Below are positions 36,590-45,392 of a DNA stretch of 64,000 nucleotides, piece by piece. Numbering within the stretch: position 1 is the stretch's first letter; each line of letters opens with the position of its first letter. The stretch comes from an uncultured Collinsella sp. (GTDB lineage: Bacteria; Actinomycetota; Coriobacteriia; Coriobacteriales; Coriobacteriaceae). The stretch spans positions 4,871-68,870 of the forward strand of contig CAUCTV010000004.1 in assembly GCA_958445895.1 (NCBI GenBank), read 5' to 3'. Made by a program: the position numbers and the translations under genes. The notes beneath the pieces were generated by a model. The model did not search any database and had not been told where the DNA came from. It saw only the letters and a program-made list of their open reading frames with translations.

Positions 36590-37720
36590 CTAGGCGCGGT
36601 GCCAGTCGGTCAGGCAGGCATCGAGGGAGGCGATGAGCGCATCCTTGTCCATGTGACGGCCGATGATGCACAGGCTCGTCATGCGGTCGCCCGTCTCGTC
36701 GTCCCAAATCTGCATGATCTCGGGGTTCTCGTCGATGATCTTCTGCTTCTCGCCCTCGGGCGCGGAGTCAACGAACAGACCGTTCTCCATCAGGCGCATT
36801 TGGTGGCCGGCCTGCTCGAACATGTAGCACATGTCCGGATCGCCGGTCTGCCACAGCGGACCCTTGACGCGGATGACCTCGTCGGGCCACTCCTGCTCAA
36901 CAAAATCGGTGAACTTCTGCAGGTCAAACGGCTTGCGGCGCGAGTACACAAAGGTCTCGATGTCGTACTCGAGCACCTCGGGGTCGTCGTGCTCCTCGGG
37001 ATGCTCCATGGCCTCGATCCAGGCGGCGGAGTTGTAGGCGCGCATAAAGTCGAAGCGGTCGGTGTCGAGCAGCTCCTCCATGGGGACCTCGCCGTTTTGG
37101 GCCTCGACAATCACGGCGTCCTTCTGCAGGCTGCGCACGATAGCCTTGAGCTCGGCGATCTGCTCAGGGCTCACGGTATCGGTCTTGTTGAGGATCAGCG
37201 TGGAGCAGAACTCGATCTGCTGGATGAGCAGGCTCTCGATGTCGTCCTCGTCGATATCCTCGGCCAGCAGGTCGCGACCGCCGTTGAACTCGTCGTACAT
37301 GCGGGCGCAATCGACCACGGCCACGATGTTGTCGAGTGCAAGCTTGGGCTGGCCGCCCACCTTGGCCTCGTCGCAGAAGCTTGAGATGGTGTAGGCGATG
37401 GGGATAGGCTCGCAGATACCCGAGGCCTCGATGATGATGTAGTCGAACTTGCCCGAATCGGCGATGCCCTGCAGCTGGTTGGCAAGGTCGTCCGAAAGCG
37501 TGCAGCAGATGCAGCCGTTGGTGAGCGGGATGAGGTCGTCGGTCTCGGAAAGGCCGCCGTCGGCGATGAGGCTGGCGTCGACGTTGATCTCGCCGATATC
37601 GTTGACGATCACGGCGGCGCGGATGCCGCCGTCGTTAGCGAGGATGTGGTTGAGCAGTGTGGTCTTGCCGGCACCGAGGTATCCGGTAAGCATGATGATC
37701 TTCACGGGTTTGTTGGGCAT
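36590..37720 (-). CDS. CobW/COG0523-family GTP-binding metallochaperone
   Basis: The 376-residue P-loop GTPase has Walker A TGYLGAGKTTLLNH (about 11-24), the metal-binding CxCC motif GCICC (about 71-75), a G3-like Walker B segment IIIEASGICEP and G4 NKTD. A CobW C-terminal domain follows (about 250-376). The family delivers Zn, Co or other metals to client enzymes; the client is not evident. An acidic His-poor spacer EHPEEHDDPE lies before the C-terminal domain. The ATG at 37720 follows AAAGGAGGGC. No Zur box was recognised upstream. Confidence 0.9.
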   Translation of the reverse strand: MPNKPVKIIMLTGYLGAGKTTLLNHILANDGGIRAAVIVNDIGEINVDASLIADGGLSETDDLIPLTNGCICCTLSDDLANQLQGIADSGKFDYIIIEASGICEPIPIAYTISSFCDEAKVGGQPKLALDNIVAVVDCARMYDEFNGGRDLLAEDIDEDDIESLLIQQIEFCSTLILNKTDTVSPEQIAELKAIVRSLQKDAVIVEAQNGEVPMEELLDTDRFDFMRAYNSAAWIEAMEHPEEHDDPEVLEYDIETFVYSRRKPFDLQKFTDFVEQEWPDEVIRVKGPLWQTGDPDMCYMFEQAGHQMRLMENGLFVDSAPEGEKQKIIDENPEIMQIWDDETGDRMTSLCIIGRHMDKDALIASLDACLTDWHRA

Positions 37721-37806
37721 GTGCCCTCCTTTGTTAGACATGGCTTACAGTTGAATCTTATGCCAAACGCCTGCTCTTATACCCACGCGCCGGCAAATAA
37801 CACAGG

Positions 37807-38148
37807 CTACTCCCAGGCTCCCCATACATCGGGGCAATAACCGACGGTGGCCTTTTTGCCGTTGCGCACGATGGGCTCGGCTAGAACCTGCTGGTTCTCG
37901 AGCAACTTGTCGAAGCGCTGGCTAGGGGTGAGGTGCTGGATGAGCGCGAGCGTCTCCTCGTCCTTGGCCTTGGGGTTGAGCAGCTTGTCGATGCCGCCGA
38001 CCGCCTGCATCACGCTCGTGAGCTCGCCTTTGCTCATCTCCTTTTCCTTCAGGTCGATAAATTGCACCTTAATGCGGCGCTCCTTAAAATAGCGCTGGGC
38101 CTTCTTGGTGTCGAAGGACTTTTTGGTGCCAAAGATTTGAATATTCAT
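37807..38148 (-). CDS. ArsC/Spx-like protein lacking the active-site cysteine
   Basis: The 113-residue thioredoxin-fold protein matches the ArsC-like family (IFGTKKSFDTKKAQRYFKER at 5-24; C-terminal ILAEPIVRN-type cis-Pro strand AEPIVRNGKKATVGY). Active arsenate reductases and Spx carry Cys at position 10-12; here that place is Ser11 and there is no CxxC. The only Cys is near the C-terminus (YCPDVW). It is unlikely to reduce arsenate by the usual route. It overlaps the upstream flavodoxin-like gene by 4 bp, so they form an operon. Confidence 0.85.
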   Translation of the reverse strand: MNIQIFGTKKSFDTKKAQRYFKERRIKVQFIDLKEKEMSKGELTSVMQAVGGIDKLLNPKAKDEETLALIQHLTPSQRFDKLLENQQVLAEPIVRNGKKATVGYCPDVWGAWE

Positions 38149-38789
38149 TGTTTGGTTCCGCCGTTCTGCCTGATGAAGTTGGTCCTAGCGCGATCGGCCT
38201 CGGGAGCTTCGATGCCAGCGGCCTGTCCTGCCTCGATACAATGCAGGAGCCAGGCCATGTTCTTGCCGATGTTGCGCATGGTGGCCAGACCCTCGGCATC
38301 TCCGTCGGCGTCGCCGGGCACGCAGCCAAACACGTTGTTCCAGTACGTGGACGCTACCACAGGCATCTGGTTGATGGTGAAGTACTTATTGAGCACGTCG
38401 AAGGTCGTCGACGTACCGCCGCGACGGGCGACGGCGACGGCAGCGCCCGGCTTGTGTGCAAAAGCTTTGCTACCGGCATAGAATGCGCGATCGAGTGCCG
38501 AGAGAATGCGGCCGCTGGGGTGCGCGTAGTAGACAGGCGAGCCAAAGACAAAGCCGTCGGCCTGTTCGGCGGCAGCGATCAGCTCGTTGACCACGTCGTC
38601 GTCAAAGGTGCAGCGACCGCCAAGCTTGCCACACTGGCCGCAACCGATGCAATCGCGAATAGGCTTGGCGCCCAGCTGAAACATCTCGGTATCGATGCCC
38701 TCGACGTTGAGCTGCTCGGCGACCTCGGCGAGTGCGCGGGCCGTGTTGCCGTTTGCCTTGGGGCTGCCATTGACCAAAAGAACCTTCAT
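38145..38789 (-). CDS. Flavodoxin-like NADPH-dependent FMN reductase / iron-sulfur flavoprotein
   Basis: The 214-residue protein has the phosphate loop NGSPKANGNTA (residues 7-17) of the flavodoxin fold, a cysteine cluster CIGCGQCGKLGGRC (about 47-60) that could bind an Fe-S cluster, and the flavin-contact GSPVYYAHPSGR. Such proteins reduce flavins, quinones or other acceptors. The ATG at 38789 is set by GGGAG upstream; the open frame further upstream is not supported. Its stop overlaps the start of the ArsC-like gene. Confidence 0.88.
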   Translation of the reverse strand: MKVLLVNGSPKANGNTARALAEVAEQLNVEGIDTEMFQLGAKPIRDCIGCGQCGKLGGRCTFDDDVVNELIAAAEQADGFVFGSPVYYAHPSGRILSALDRAFYAGSKAFAHKPGAAVAVARRGGTSTTFDVLNKYFTINQMPVVASTYWNNVFGCVPGDADGDAEGLATMRNIGKNMAWLLHCIEAGQAAGIEAPEADRARTNFIRQNGGTKQ

Positions 38790-39123
38790 CACAAACTCCC
38801 TCTGCTGTCGGTGACTTCTGCAGAGGATTATCGCACGAGCGGGCAGATGGCGTGGGGCACGATGCCGGCCCCGAGGGCCCACGGCAGGCACGCTCACCAG
38901 GTACGAGCGGGATACGGTCCAGAGGATGTTGGAGTGCGGGGCCTCGTGCGAGCAGATTGTAAGGGGTCTGGGCGGGTCGCCCTCGATGGCGAGCTTTGAG
39001 GCCTTGGAAGGCGGGCTGCTGCGGCGGCTATGGTTTATACTAAGGCGGTTGCTATCGAGTAATTCATACTTGGTTTGATTCGATTGTGAATGCGTAACTA
39101 GGATGGAAAGCAAAGGAAACTCT
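38790..39123. other. Gene-free 334-bp divergent region
   Basis: The region lies between the flavodoxin-like gene and an orphan membrane protein gene. A TATACT -10-like box is at 39036-39041 on the plus strand. I see no RNA structure or repeat that I recognise. Confidence 0.5.
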
Positions 39124-39444
39124 ATGGAAACAGAGGATGCTGTTTGCTTGATGACTTCGATTGCCTTGATTGTCCTTTCAATCCAATACCGAAGAGGAAG
39201 ATGGCTCTGCTCAATTGCTGGATATGATGTCACAAAAAGGGAGAGCGAGATTGATATACGCCCTTACGCAAAGCTGATTTCTTCTGTGACGTTATGGATG
39301 GGGCTGCTGTTTTTCTTGTGGGCGGTAGAGGACTGGGTACGCGATTGGAATACCAGCGTTTTTGAAGTTTTGGTTCTACTTCTGTTCAGCTTGGCCTCTT
39401 TGTCGTTCGTGCGGCTCGTTAGGTTTGTGTTTATGAGGCGGTAG
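39124..39444 (+). CDS. Orphan two-TM membrane protein
   Basis: The 106-residue protein has an N-terminal hydrophobic segment (about 6-21), a central span SSVTLWMGLLFFLWAVEDW, and a third span VFEVLVLLLFSLASLSFVRLV, ending in Arg-Arg. I do not recognise a family. The base composition is visibly more AT-rich than that of the neighbours, which may mean recent acquisition. The ATG at 39124 follows AAAGGAA; an earlier ATG at 39103 is also possible. The 284 bp after it hold no convincing gene. Confidence 0.65.
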   Translation: METEDAVCLMTSIALIVLSIQYRRGRWLCSIAGYDVTKRESEIDIRPYAKLISSVTLWMGLLFFLWAVEDWVRDWNTSVFEVLVLLLFSLASLSFVRLVRFVFMRR

Positions 39445-39728
39445 CCAGCGGAAGTGGCTGGACGACAAAATGGACCAATGCAGCCAATTGTCAATAGAAT
39501 TTGATAGGCTTGGCTTAACAGATTTACTCGAGGGCATATCCGTGGCGAGGGATAGGTTCTATCTTGTTGAGCACTTATTTGCATCAGGCAAAGTAAACCA
39601 AGAGTATCGAAACGGTGCCCCCGGGCCCCGGGAGGGACTGCGGGGACGTTCGGCTAACTGCGGGTACGACCTATTTGCCCAATGTGTTCGGTTGAGATCG
39701 GAAATTAACCATCATGCGCCCCATAACG

Positions 39729-41258
39729 CTAGTCCAGCTTGGTGCCCGGTACTTGTGGTGCCTCTTCAAGTAGCGCTTTGAGCTCGTTCAAAATGGAAAC
39801 GGGCTGTCGGTCGACGGCGTCCAGATGAAGTGTGGCCACACGAATGGGCGGCTGATATTCAAATGAGCCAAAGAGTACGGGCGACCCCAAGAACCGCTCG
39901 ATTTCTTCTGCGATCGTGTCGGTCTCTTCGGGATCAAGGTCATCGAAAAGCGCCACGAACATCGGTCCGGTCGAGCGGAACAGACGGCCCTTGCCGCGCG
40001 AACAGTCCATGAGGCAGGCGGCACTTTCTGCCAAAACGCGGTCGCCCGCATCAAAGCCAAAGCGGGCATTGACCTTGGCGATGTCGTCGATTTTGATGGC
40101 GACCAGGCCTGCCTTGCGCGCCACGCGACGCATTTCGCCAATGGCGTTGACCAGGGCGTGGATATCGCCCAGGCCGGTCACGGAATCGGTCGTATCCGCC
40201 AAGCTTCGGTTGATGATAATGCCCACATACATGTTGGGCTCGGTTTCGGTGCTATCCAAGCGGTAGCCCGTACACTCGCACAGCGCATATTTACCAGCGG
40301 TATTCATGACGCGATACTGCATGTAATGGAAGTGCCACGCGCCGTTTACCACCATATCGAGCTCGCTGCGCACGTTGTCGCGGTCCTCGGGGTGAACGCG
40401 GGCGAGCCACATATCGAGCGAGTTATAGGGATGCTGGGAGGGCAGGTCAAAATCGCGCACGGCATTAATCGACCATTGCGATTCGCCGGTATCGAGGTTA
40501 AGGATAAACGGATAGCGCGTCTCGGAGCTCATGGAGATCGCTTGGAACACCCGGTCGTTGCAGGGAGGCTGATCGGCGATTGGGCGCATGGATGCGTCGT
40601 TTTCCTTCGGCTGCTGCACACGGTGCATGAGCTTGTAGCGATACATTTTGCGGTCGGCGTCCATGGTCATCTGGCGACGCGTATCGCCAGCGAGTGGGTC
40701 GACGCGCGAGCAGCCAAAGCTAAAGCTAGCGATCATGGGCGCTTTGCCGCCCGATGTTGCCTCGATAAGGTTGGTGCGCGTCCGCTCCAGGCGCTGCTCG
40801 AGTTCGGCTTCATCTGTCGTGGGGGATACGAGTACAAATTCGTCTCCACCGATACGGAACAGCAGGTCATTGGGTTCCATTGTCTCGGTGAGTGCACGGC
40901 AGATGCTCAGGATGTAGCGATTGCCCTCGGTGTGGCCAAACGTATCGTTGCAATGCTTAAGGCGATCGATATCGATATAGGCGCAGGTGAAGGGGGTGCC
41001 TTTGTGCCAAAGCAGCTCGGCATAACGGTGGAGTCCAGCACGGTTGCCAAGATTGGTGAGCGAATCGATATAGGCGCCGCGCTCAAGCAGCTCGCGTTCT
41101 TGCTGCAGGATGGCAAATGTCTTCTGTAGCTGCTCGCCGATGGCGCACAGCTCCGTGGGCAGCGCGGCAACATCGAGCTCGGCGGTCGAGACCCCGTTCG
41201 CAAGTCGCTGAAGATAAGCAATGATCGATTGCTCGCCCAGGCGATACGACTCGTTCAT
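39729..41258 (-). CDS. Diguanylate cyclase with PAS and a second, degenerate GGDEF domain
   Basis: The 509-residue protein has a short N-terminal helix region, an intact GGDEF domain (about 58-210; active-site GGDEF at 137-141), a PAS-like domain (about 235-350) and a degenerate C-terminal GGDEF (about 355-500; FRSTGPMFVAL instead of GGDEF). The first domain should make c-di-GMP. The ATG at 41258 is set by AAGGAGG. The same three-domain order forms the N-terminal half of the neighbouring GGDEF/EAL protein, so the two genes are related by duplication. Confidence 0.9.
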   Translation of the reverse strand: MNESYRLGEQSIIAYLQRLANGVSTAELDVAALPTELCAIGEQLQKTFAILQQERELLERGAYIDSLTNLGNRAGLHRYAELLWHKGTPFTCAYIDIDRLKHCNDTFGHTEGNRYILSICRALTETMEPNDLLFRIGGDEFVLVSPTTDEAELEQRLERTRTNLIEATSGGKAPMIASFSFGCSRVDPLAGDTRRQMTMDADRKMYRYKLMHRVQQPKENDASMRPIADQPPCNDRVFQAISMSSETRYPFILNLDTGESQWSINAVRDFDLPSQHPYNSLDMWLARVHPEDRDNVRSELDMVVNGAWHFHYMQYRVMNTAGKYALCECTGYRLDSTETEPNMYVGIIINRSLADTTDSVTGLGDIHALVNAIGEMRRVARKAGLVAIKIDDIAKVNARFGFDAGDRVLAESAACLMDCSRGKGRLFRSTGPMFVALFDDLDPEETDTIAEEIERFLGSPVLFGSFEYQPPIRVATLHLDAVDRQPVSILNELKALLEEAPQVPGTKLD

Positions 41259-41384
41259 GATGGATAACCTCCTTGGGCACAACAGTGGTTTGCATCATAT
41301 CCCCAATTCGGTTTGGATTGGGGGCATAAGTTAGCCAATGGGGACAAGCGCCCCTTCGGCGGTATCGTTTTGCGCGCGAGCGTA

Positions 41385-44102
41385 TCAGTTTTTGTTACCG
41401 CCATCGAGCAATGCCTCAAAATCCTTTGCCTGCATGGGGCGGTAGTAGAGGAAGCCCTGAGCGTAGTGGGCACCCATTTGGAGCAGCATGTTCGCCTGCT
41501 CGTTTGTCTCGACGCCTTCGATTACAACGGGCAGATGGAGCGATTGCGCCATCTCGAGCATTGATGAAACGATTTGCGCGCTACGGCTTTGATCGCGGTC
41601 GGTGGGCACAAACGTGCGATCAAGCTTGATGACGTCGACGTTGACGTTCTTGAGCATCGCGAGCGTAGACTGGCCGGTGCCAAAATCGTCCATGTAGGTC
41701 GAGAAACCGCGAGTGTGTAGGTCGGCCGTCAGCTTATCCACGGCCTCGGACTCTCCCGTATAAGCCGTCTCGGTGATCTCAATGCGCATGAGCTCGGGCG
41801 GTAGGTTGTATTGGGCGGCAAGCGCCCCCATATGCTCGGCGACGTCGCAGGCAAGGATATCCACGCGCGACACATTGAGCGAGATCGGAACTACGCGCAG
41901 CCCTCGATCGATGCACTCACGCAGCCACGAGGCGACGCCCTGCCAAACATATTTGTCGAGCGTCACCACAAAACCGCTTTCCTCGAGAGCGGGGATAAAG
42001 GTGGTAGGTGAAATGAGGGAGCCATCCTTGTCAATCCAGCGTGTGAGCGCCTCGGCGCCAACGATCTCGCCGGTTTCCATGTCGACCTGGGGCTGCAAGT
42101 AGTAGGTAATGCGGCCGTTTGAGAGCGCATACTGGAATTCGGTCAGCGTGCGGTGGAACGCGATTTCGTGTTCGTATTCCTCGGGGCGGAAAATGGCAAT
42201 GCGCTCCTTAAAGTCGTTTTTTGCGCGCCGATTGGTAAACATGGCCTTGGCCTGCGCATCGATGGTGATTTCCTCGTTGGAGTCGATGGGGTAGACGCCC
42301 ATGGACGGCCAGAAGCCCACGCCGTCATCATGCTTGGCCACGGCCTGGCGAATGCGGCTATAGATCTGATGGACGGTGTCGTGTTCAAAGGGGATGAGTA
42401 CGCAAAAATCGTCTTGGCCCCAGTACCCTGCGACGCCCATGGCGGCATTCTCGATGTCCTTGAGAACCGTGCCCACATCGGCGAGTACGCGGTCGCCCTC
42501 GGCCTGTCCGTGCCATTCGTTGAACAGTCGCATGTGCCCCATATCGACGGTGGCGATACACCAGGCGCCGTTGCGCCTTGTCTCGAGAAATTCGTTGGCG
42601 CGGCGCATAAACTCGCTGGGTCGATAGAGACCCGTGAGCGGATCGATGCGTTCGGCGATGGCGCTTTTGCGCTCCACCTCGGGTATGGGGAGGCTGTCGT
42701 TGGGAACAAGCCCGCCGGCCGTGCGAATGCGACGGTCGAGTTCGCCTAAAACGGCGGCCGTTTGATTGGTCAGGTGCTCGTAAAAGGCCGGAACGACAAG
42801 ACAGACGGGGGTAATAGTGTCGCCCGCGATTCGAACGGGAGCGAAAACGGCCTCTTTGAGATGTTGGATCAGTTGCTCGAATGCTTCGTGATCCAAATTG
42901 TTGCTAAGCACGACGAACTGGGCGTTGCGTGAACGGAAGACGCGACTCCTGCCGCGAGTAATCGACAGCATGCGGCCTGCGTATTCGGCGAGCATGTTGT
43001 CGACGGCCTCGGCCCCGTAGAGCTCGTTGAGCTTTGCCGTGCCGCGAACGCGCACTGCTATAAGCCCCGTCTCGCAACGGTCGCGACGGCAGGCATCGAT
43101 AGCGTTGATCAGCGTGCGCTGTGTTCCGAGACCCGTGGCGGCGTCGACGGTCTCGGCAAGCGAGTGGTTGACGAGCTCGCCGACATAGAGCGAGGGGACA
43201 TTTCCGTCGCCGTCGATACGAAACCCGCGAGCACGGCCGAGGATGTAATCGCCGGCGGCATTGCGCACGCGGTACTGCATGACGTGACGATGTTTGGAGC
43301 CGTCATAGATTTGGTCGATGTCGTTGGTATAGGCCTCAAGGTCATCGGGATGGACACGCGTTTTCCAGTAATCGTGGCAGTTGTCTATATGCTCCGAAGG
43401 AAGACCAAGATCGCGCAAGGCGCCTTGTGACCAAAGGGTTCGATGTTTGTCCAAGTTCTCGATAAAGAAATATCGGCCTTCGTTGAGCATCGAAAGGGCG
43501 TCGAAAATGCGATCGCTTATTTCGAAGTCGTCGGTGTGGGCTTGTGCGATATTGCGTCGATCAAGGTGCACGGCATGACGTAGCTTGTAGTCGTACATGC
43601 GATGATCGGCATCGTTCGTCAAGCGATTGGGGGCTTCGCCCAGGGCGGGGTCGGCGTGTGCCACTCCGTAGCTAAACGAGTGAGGCATCTTGGAAGCGTT
43701 GTTTTCGAGCAGTACCGTTCGGCAGTGTTCCAGACGTTCGGCAAGGTCGTCCTCGGTCGCAATCGTAGATAGGATGGCGAACTCGTCGCCCCCCAGACGA
43801 AATGCCGCCTCGTCCACCTTCATATACAGTTTGAGATAGAGGCTCACCTGCAAGATATAGCGGTTGCCCTCGTCATGTCCAAAGATGTCGTTGCAGTGCT
43901 TAAGGTTATCGATGTCGATAAACGCCATGGTCACGGGCAGTTCCTGCTCCCAGAGTTCCTCTAAGGAACGGGTAAAGCCGCCGCGGTTGCCAAGTCCGGT
44001 GAGCTCGTCGGTAAAGGCGGTCCTGATCAGATCGTCCTGACGCTCCAGAAGGTCACGGATGGTCTTTTCGAGCGTTTCGGTATTATTGCTGGCGTTATCC
44101 AT
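41385..44102 (-). CDS. GGDEF-PAS-GGDEF-GGDEF-EAL bifunctional c-di-GMP protein
   Basis: The 905-residue protein has an intact GGDEF (104-108 in RLGGDEFAIL), a PAS-like domain (about 195-310), a degenerate GGDEF (about 320-475; FRSRNAQFVVL), a third GGDEF-like domain (about 485-640; YWGQDDFCVL) and an EAL domain (about 650-895). EAL (684-686), the EITE block, DDFGTG (805-810), IKLDR and IEGVE keep the phosphodiesterase residues. The protein may both make and degrade c-di-GMP. No signal or TM segment is seen. The ATG at 44102 lacks an ideal ribosome site; 44159 is an alternative. Confidence 0.9.
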   Translation of the reverse strand: MDNASNNTETLEKTIRDLLERQDDLIRTAFTDELTGLGNRGGFTRSLEELWEQELPVTMAFIDIDNLKHCNDIFGHDEGNRYILQVSLYLKLYMKVDEAAFRLGGDEFAILSTIATEDDLAERLEHCRTVLLENNASKMPHSFSYGVAHADPALGEAPNRLTNDADHRMYDYKLRHAVHLDRRNIAQAHTDDFEISDRIFDALSMLNEGRYFFIENLDKHRTLWSQGALRDLGLPSEHIDNCHDYWKTRVHPDDLEAYTNDIDQIYDGSKHRHVMQYRVRNAAGDYILGRARGFRIDGDGNVPSLYVGELVNHSLAETVDAATGLGTQRTLINAIDACRRDRCETGLIAVRVRGTAKLNELYGAEAVDNMLAEYAGRMLSITRGRSRVFRSRNAQFVVLSNNLDHEAFEQLIQHLKEAVFAPVRIAGDTITPVCLVVPAFYEHLTNQTAAVLGELDRRIRTAGGLVPNDSLPIPEVERKSAIAERIDPLTGLYRPSEFMRRANEFLETRRNGAWCIATVDMGHMRLFNEWHGQAEGDRVLADVGTVLKDIENAAMGVAGYWGQDDFCVLIPFEHDTVHQIYSRIRQAVAKHDDGVGFWPSMGVYPIDSNEEITIDAQAKAMFTNRRAKNDFKERIAIFRPEEYEHEIAFHRTLTEFQYALSNGRITYYLQPQVDMETGEIVGAEALTRWIDKDGSLISPTTFIPALEESGFVVTLDKYVWQGVASWLRECIDRGLRVVPISLNVSRVDILACDVAEHMGALAAQYNLPPELMRIEITETAYTGESEAVDKLTADLHTRGFSTYMDDFGTGQSTLAMLKNVNVDVIKLDRTFVPTDRDQSRSAQIVSSMLEMAQSLHLPVVIEGVETNEQANMLLQMGAHYAQGFLYYRPMQAKDFEALLDGGNKN

Positions 44103-44421
44103 ACTGTAAGCGGCTTTCTGAGGTCGGGGCGGATTGCGTCGGGCGAGCTCGTTGTGCACATGCGTTGCTGCTCAACGCCTTGCGTGTTTCCAAGCCCCCG
44201 CCTTGCTGCGTCGTTGGGTTTATTTGTCGGTTCGTGCTCTCGGCTGATAACTACTGAGTAGTATAAACAAGTGTATGGAATTATGTAGGGGTGCCCATGT
44301 TGCGGGCGGCCATTATTCGCCAAACGGTAACGCGACGATGTTCGATGAAAATGCGACTGAGACGATATTTGTTGATGGGTATACTTGTTCCGTTTTAAAA
44401 CGCAGGAACGGAGATGGTCGC
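44103..44421. other. Gene-free 319-bp divergent region
   Basis: The region separates the GGDEF/EAL and patatin genes. It holds the ACTACTGAGTAGT palindrome with a TATACT box on the minus strand, and an AT-rich stretch with a TATACTTG-like box near 44378 on the plus strand. Nothing else recognised. Confidence 0.5.
44250..44262. promoter_or_regulatory. Palindrome over minus-strand -10 box
   Basis: ACTACTGAGTAGT is a perfect 13-bp palindrome partly overlapping TATACT on the minus strand, upstream of the GGDEF/EAL gene. It could be an operator. Confidence 0.4.
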
Positions 44422-45291
44422 ATGGCACAGTCAAATATGACGCGCACGGTGGGGCTGGCGCTCGAGGGAGGCGGCTACCGCGGTATGTATACGGCGGGCG
44501 TGCTCGACGTTTGGATGGAGCACGGTTTGACCTGCGACCATATGGTGGGCGTCTCGGCGGGCGCGGCATTTGGCTACAACTTTAAATCGCGCCAGATCGG
44601 CCGCGCCATTCGCTATAACAAGGCCTATTGCGCCGACAAACGCTATGCGAGCGTGACCAGCTGGCTGCGAACCGGCGATATGTTCAATGCCGATTTTGCC
44701 TATCACGAGGTGCCCATCGAGCGCGATCCCATCGACCTGGAGGCGTATCGCGCCTGCCCCATGCGGTTTACGTGCGTGTGCACCGATATCGAGACGGGCA
44801 AGGCCGTCTACCACGACCTGCCCTATGGCGACGAGCGGGATATCGAGTGGATCCGGGCATCGTCGGCGATTCCTGTGGCGACGCGTCCCGTTGCTATTGA
44901 CGGGCATAAGTATCTGGATGGTGGCGTGGCTGATTCTATTCCCAGCGCATGGCTGTTTGCGCAGGGGTATGACCGCAATATCGTGGTACTCACGCAGCCG
45001 GCGGGCTTTGTGAAGCAGCCCAACAGCGTGATGCCCATGCTGCGGCGCGTGTTCCGTCACTATCCGGAGTTTGTTGCAGCGCTTGAGCATCGGCATGAGG
45101 TCTACAATGCCACGCTCGATGACCTGGCACGTCGAGAGGCTGCCGGGGAAATCTTTGTGGTGCGGCCGAGCGAATCGGTGAAGGTGCCGTCGCTGTGCCG
45201 CGAACCGGATGAGCTCGAGCGCATCTACCAGGTCGGCCGCCACGATGCAGAGGCGACTTTGCCGGCGTTGGAAGCGTATCTGGCGGGGTAA
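44422..45291 (+). CDS. Patatin-like phospholipase
   Basis: The 289-residue protein has the patatin oxyanion block ALEGGGYRGMYTAGVLD (about 12-28), nucleophile GVSAG (about 45-49) and the dyad Asp in DGGVAD. It is the short bacterial form (RssA/YjjU-like) without other domains, and should hydrolyse acyl esters of lipids. The ATG at 44422 follows ACGGAG. Convergent with the thiamine operon across a shared terminator. Confidence 0.93.
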   Translation: MAQSNMTRTVGLALEGGGYRGMYTAGVLDVWMEHGLTCDHMVGVSAGAAFGYNFKSRQIGRAIRYNKAYCADKRYASVTSWLRTGDMFNADFAYHEVPIERDPIDLEAYRACPMRFTCVCTDIETGKAVYHDLPYGDERDIEWIRASSAIPVATRPVAIDGHKYLDGGVADSIPSAWLFAQGYDRNIVVLTQPAGFVKQPNSVMPMLRRVFRHYPEFVAALEHRHEVYNATLDDLARREAAGEIFVVRPSESVKVPSLCREPDELERIYQVGRHDAEATLPALEAYLAG

Positions 45292-45302
45292 GGGTCGCAT
45301 AC

Positions 45303-45348
45303 GGAAAGCGCATCCCGGAATGGAGGCCCAAACTGGGATGCGCTTTCC
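45303..45348. terminator. Bidirectional stem-loop terminator
   Basis: GGAAAGCGCATCCC (45303-45316) and GGGATGCGCTTTCC (45335-45348) form a perfect 14-bp stem between the convergent patatin and thiE genes. The T-runs are weak. Confidence 0.7.
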
Positions 45349-45392
45349 ATTGCTGAAGATATGAGGCTGCGAATCAGCTGTTCGGCCTATGC

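Noticed and set aside
39470..39781. Possible 103-residue protein between the orphan membrane gene and the GGDEF gene
   Set aside because: No good ribosome site, no domain, runs through repeat-like GC-rich sequence and into the 3' end of the GGDEF gene.
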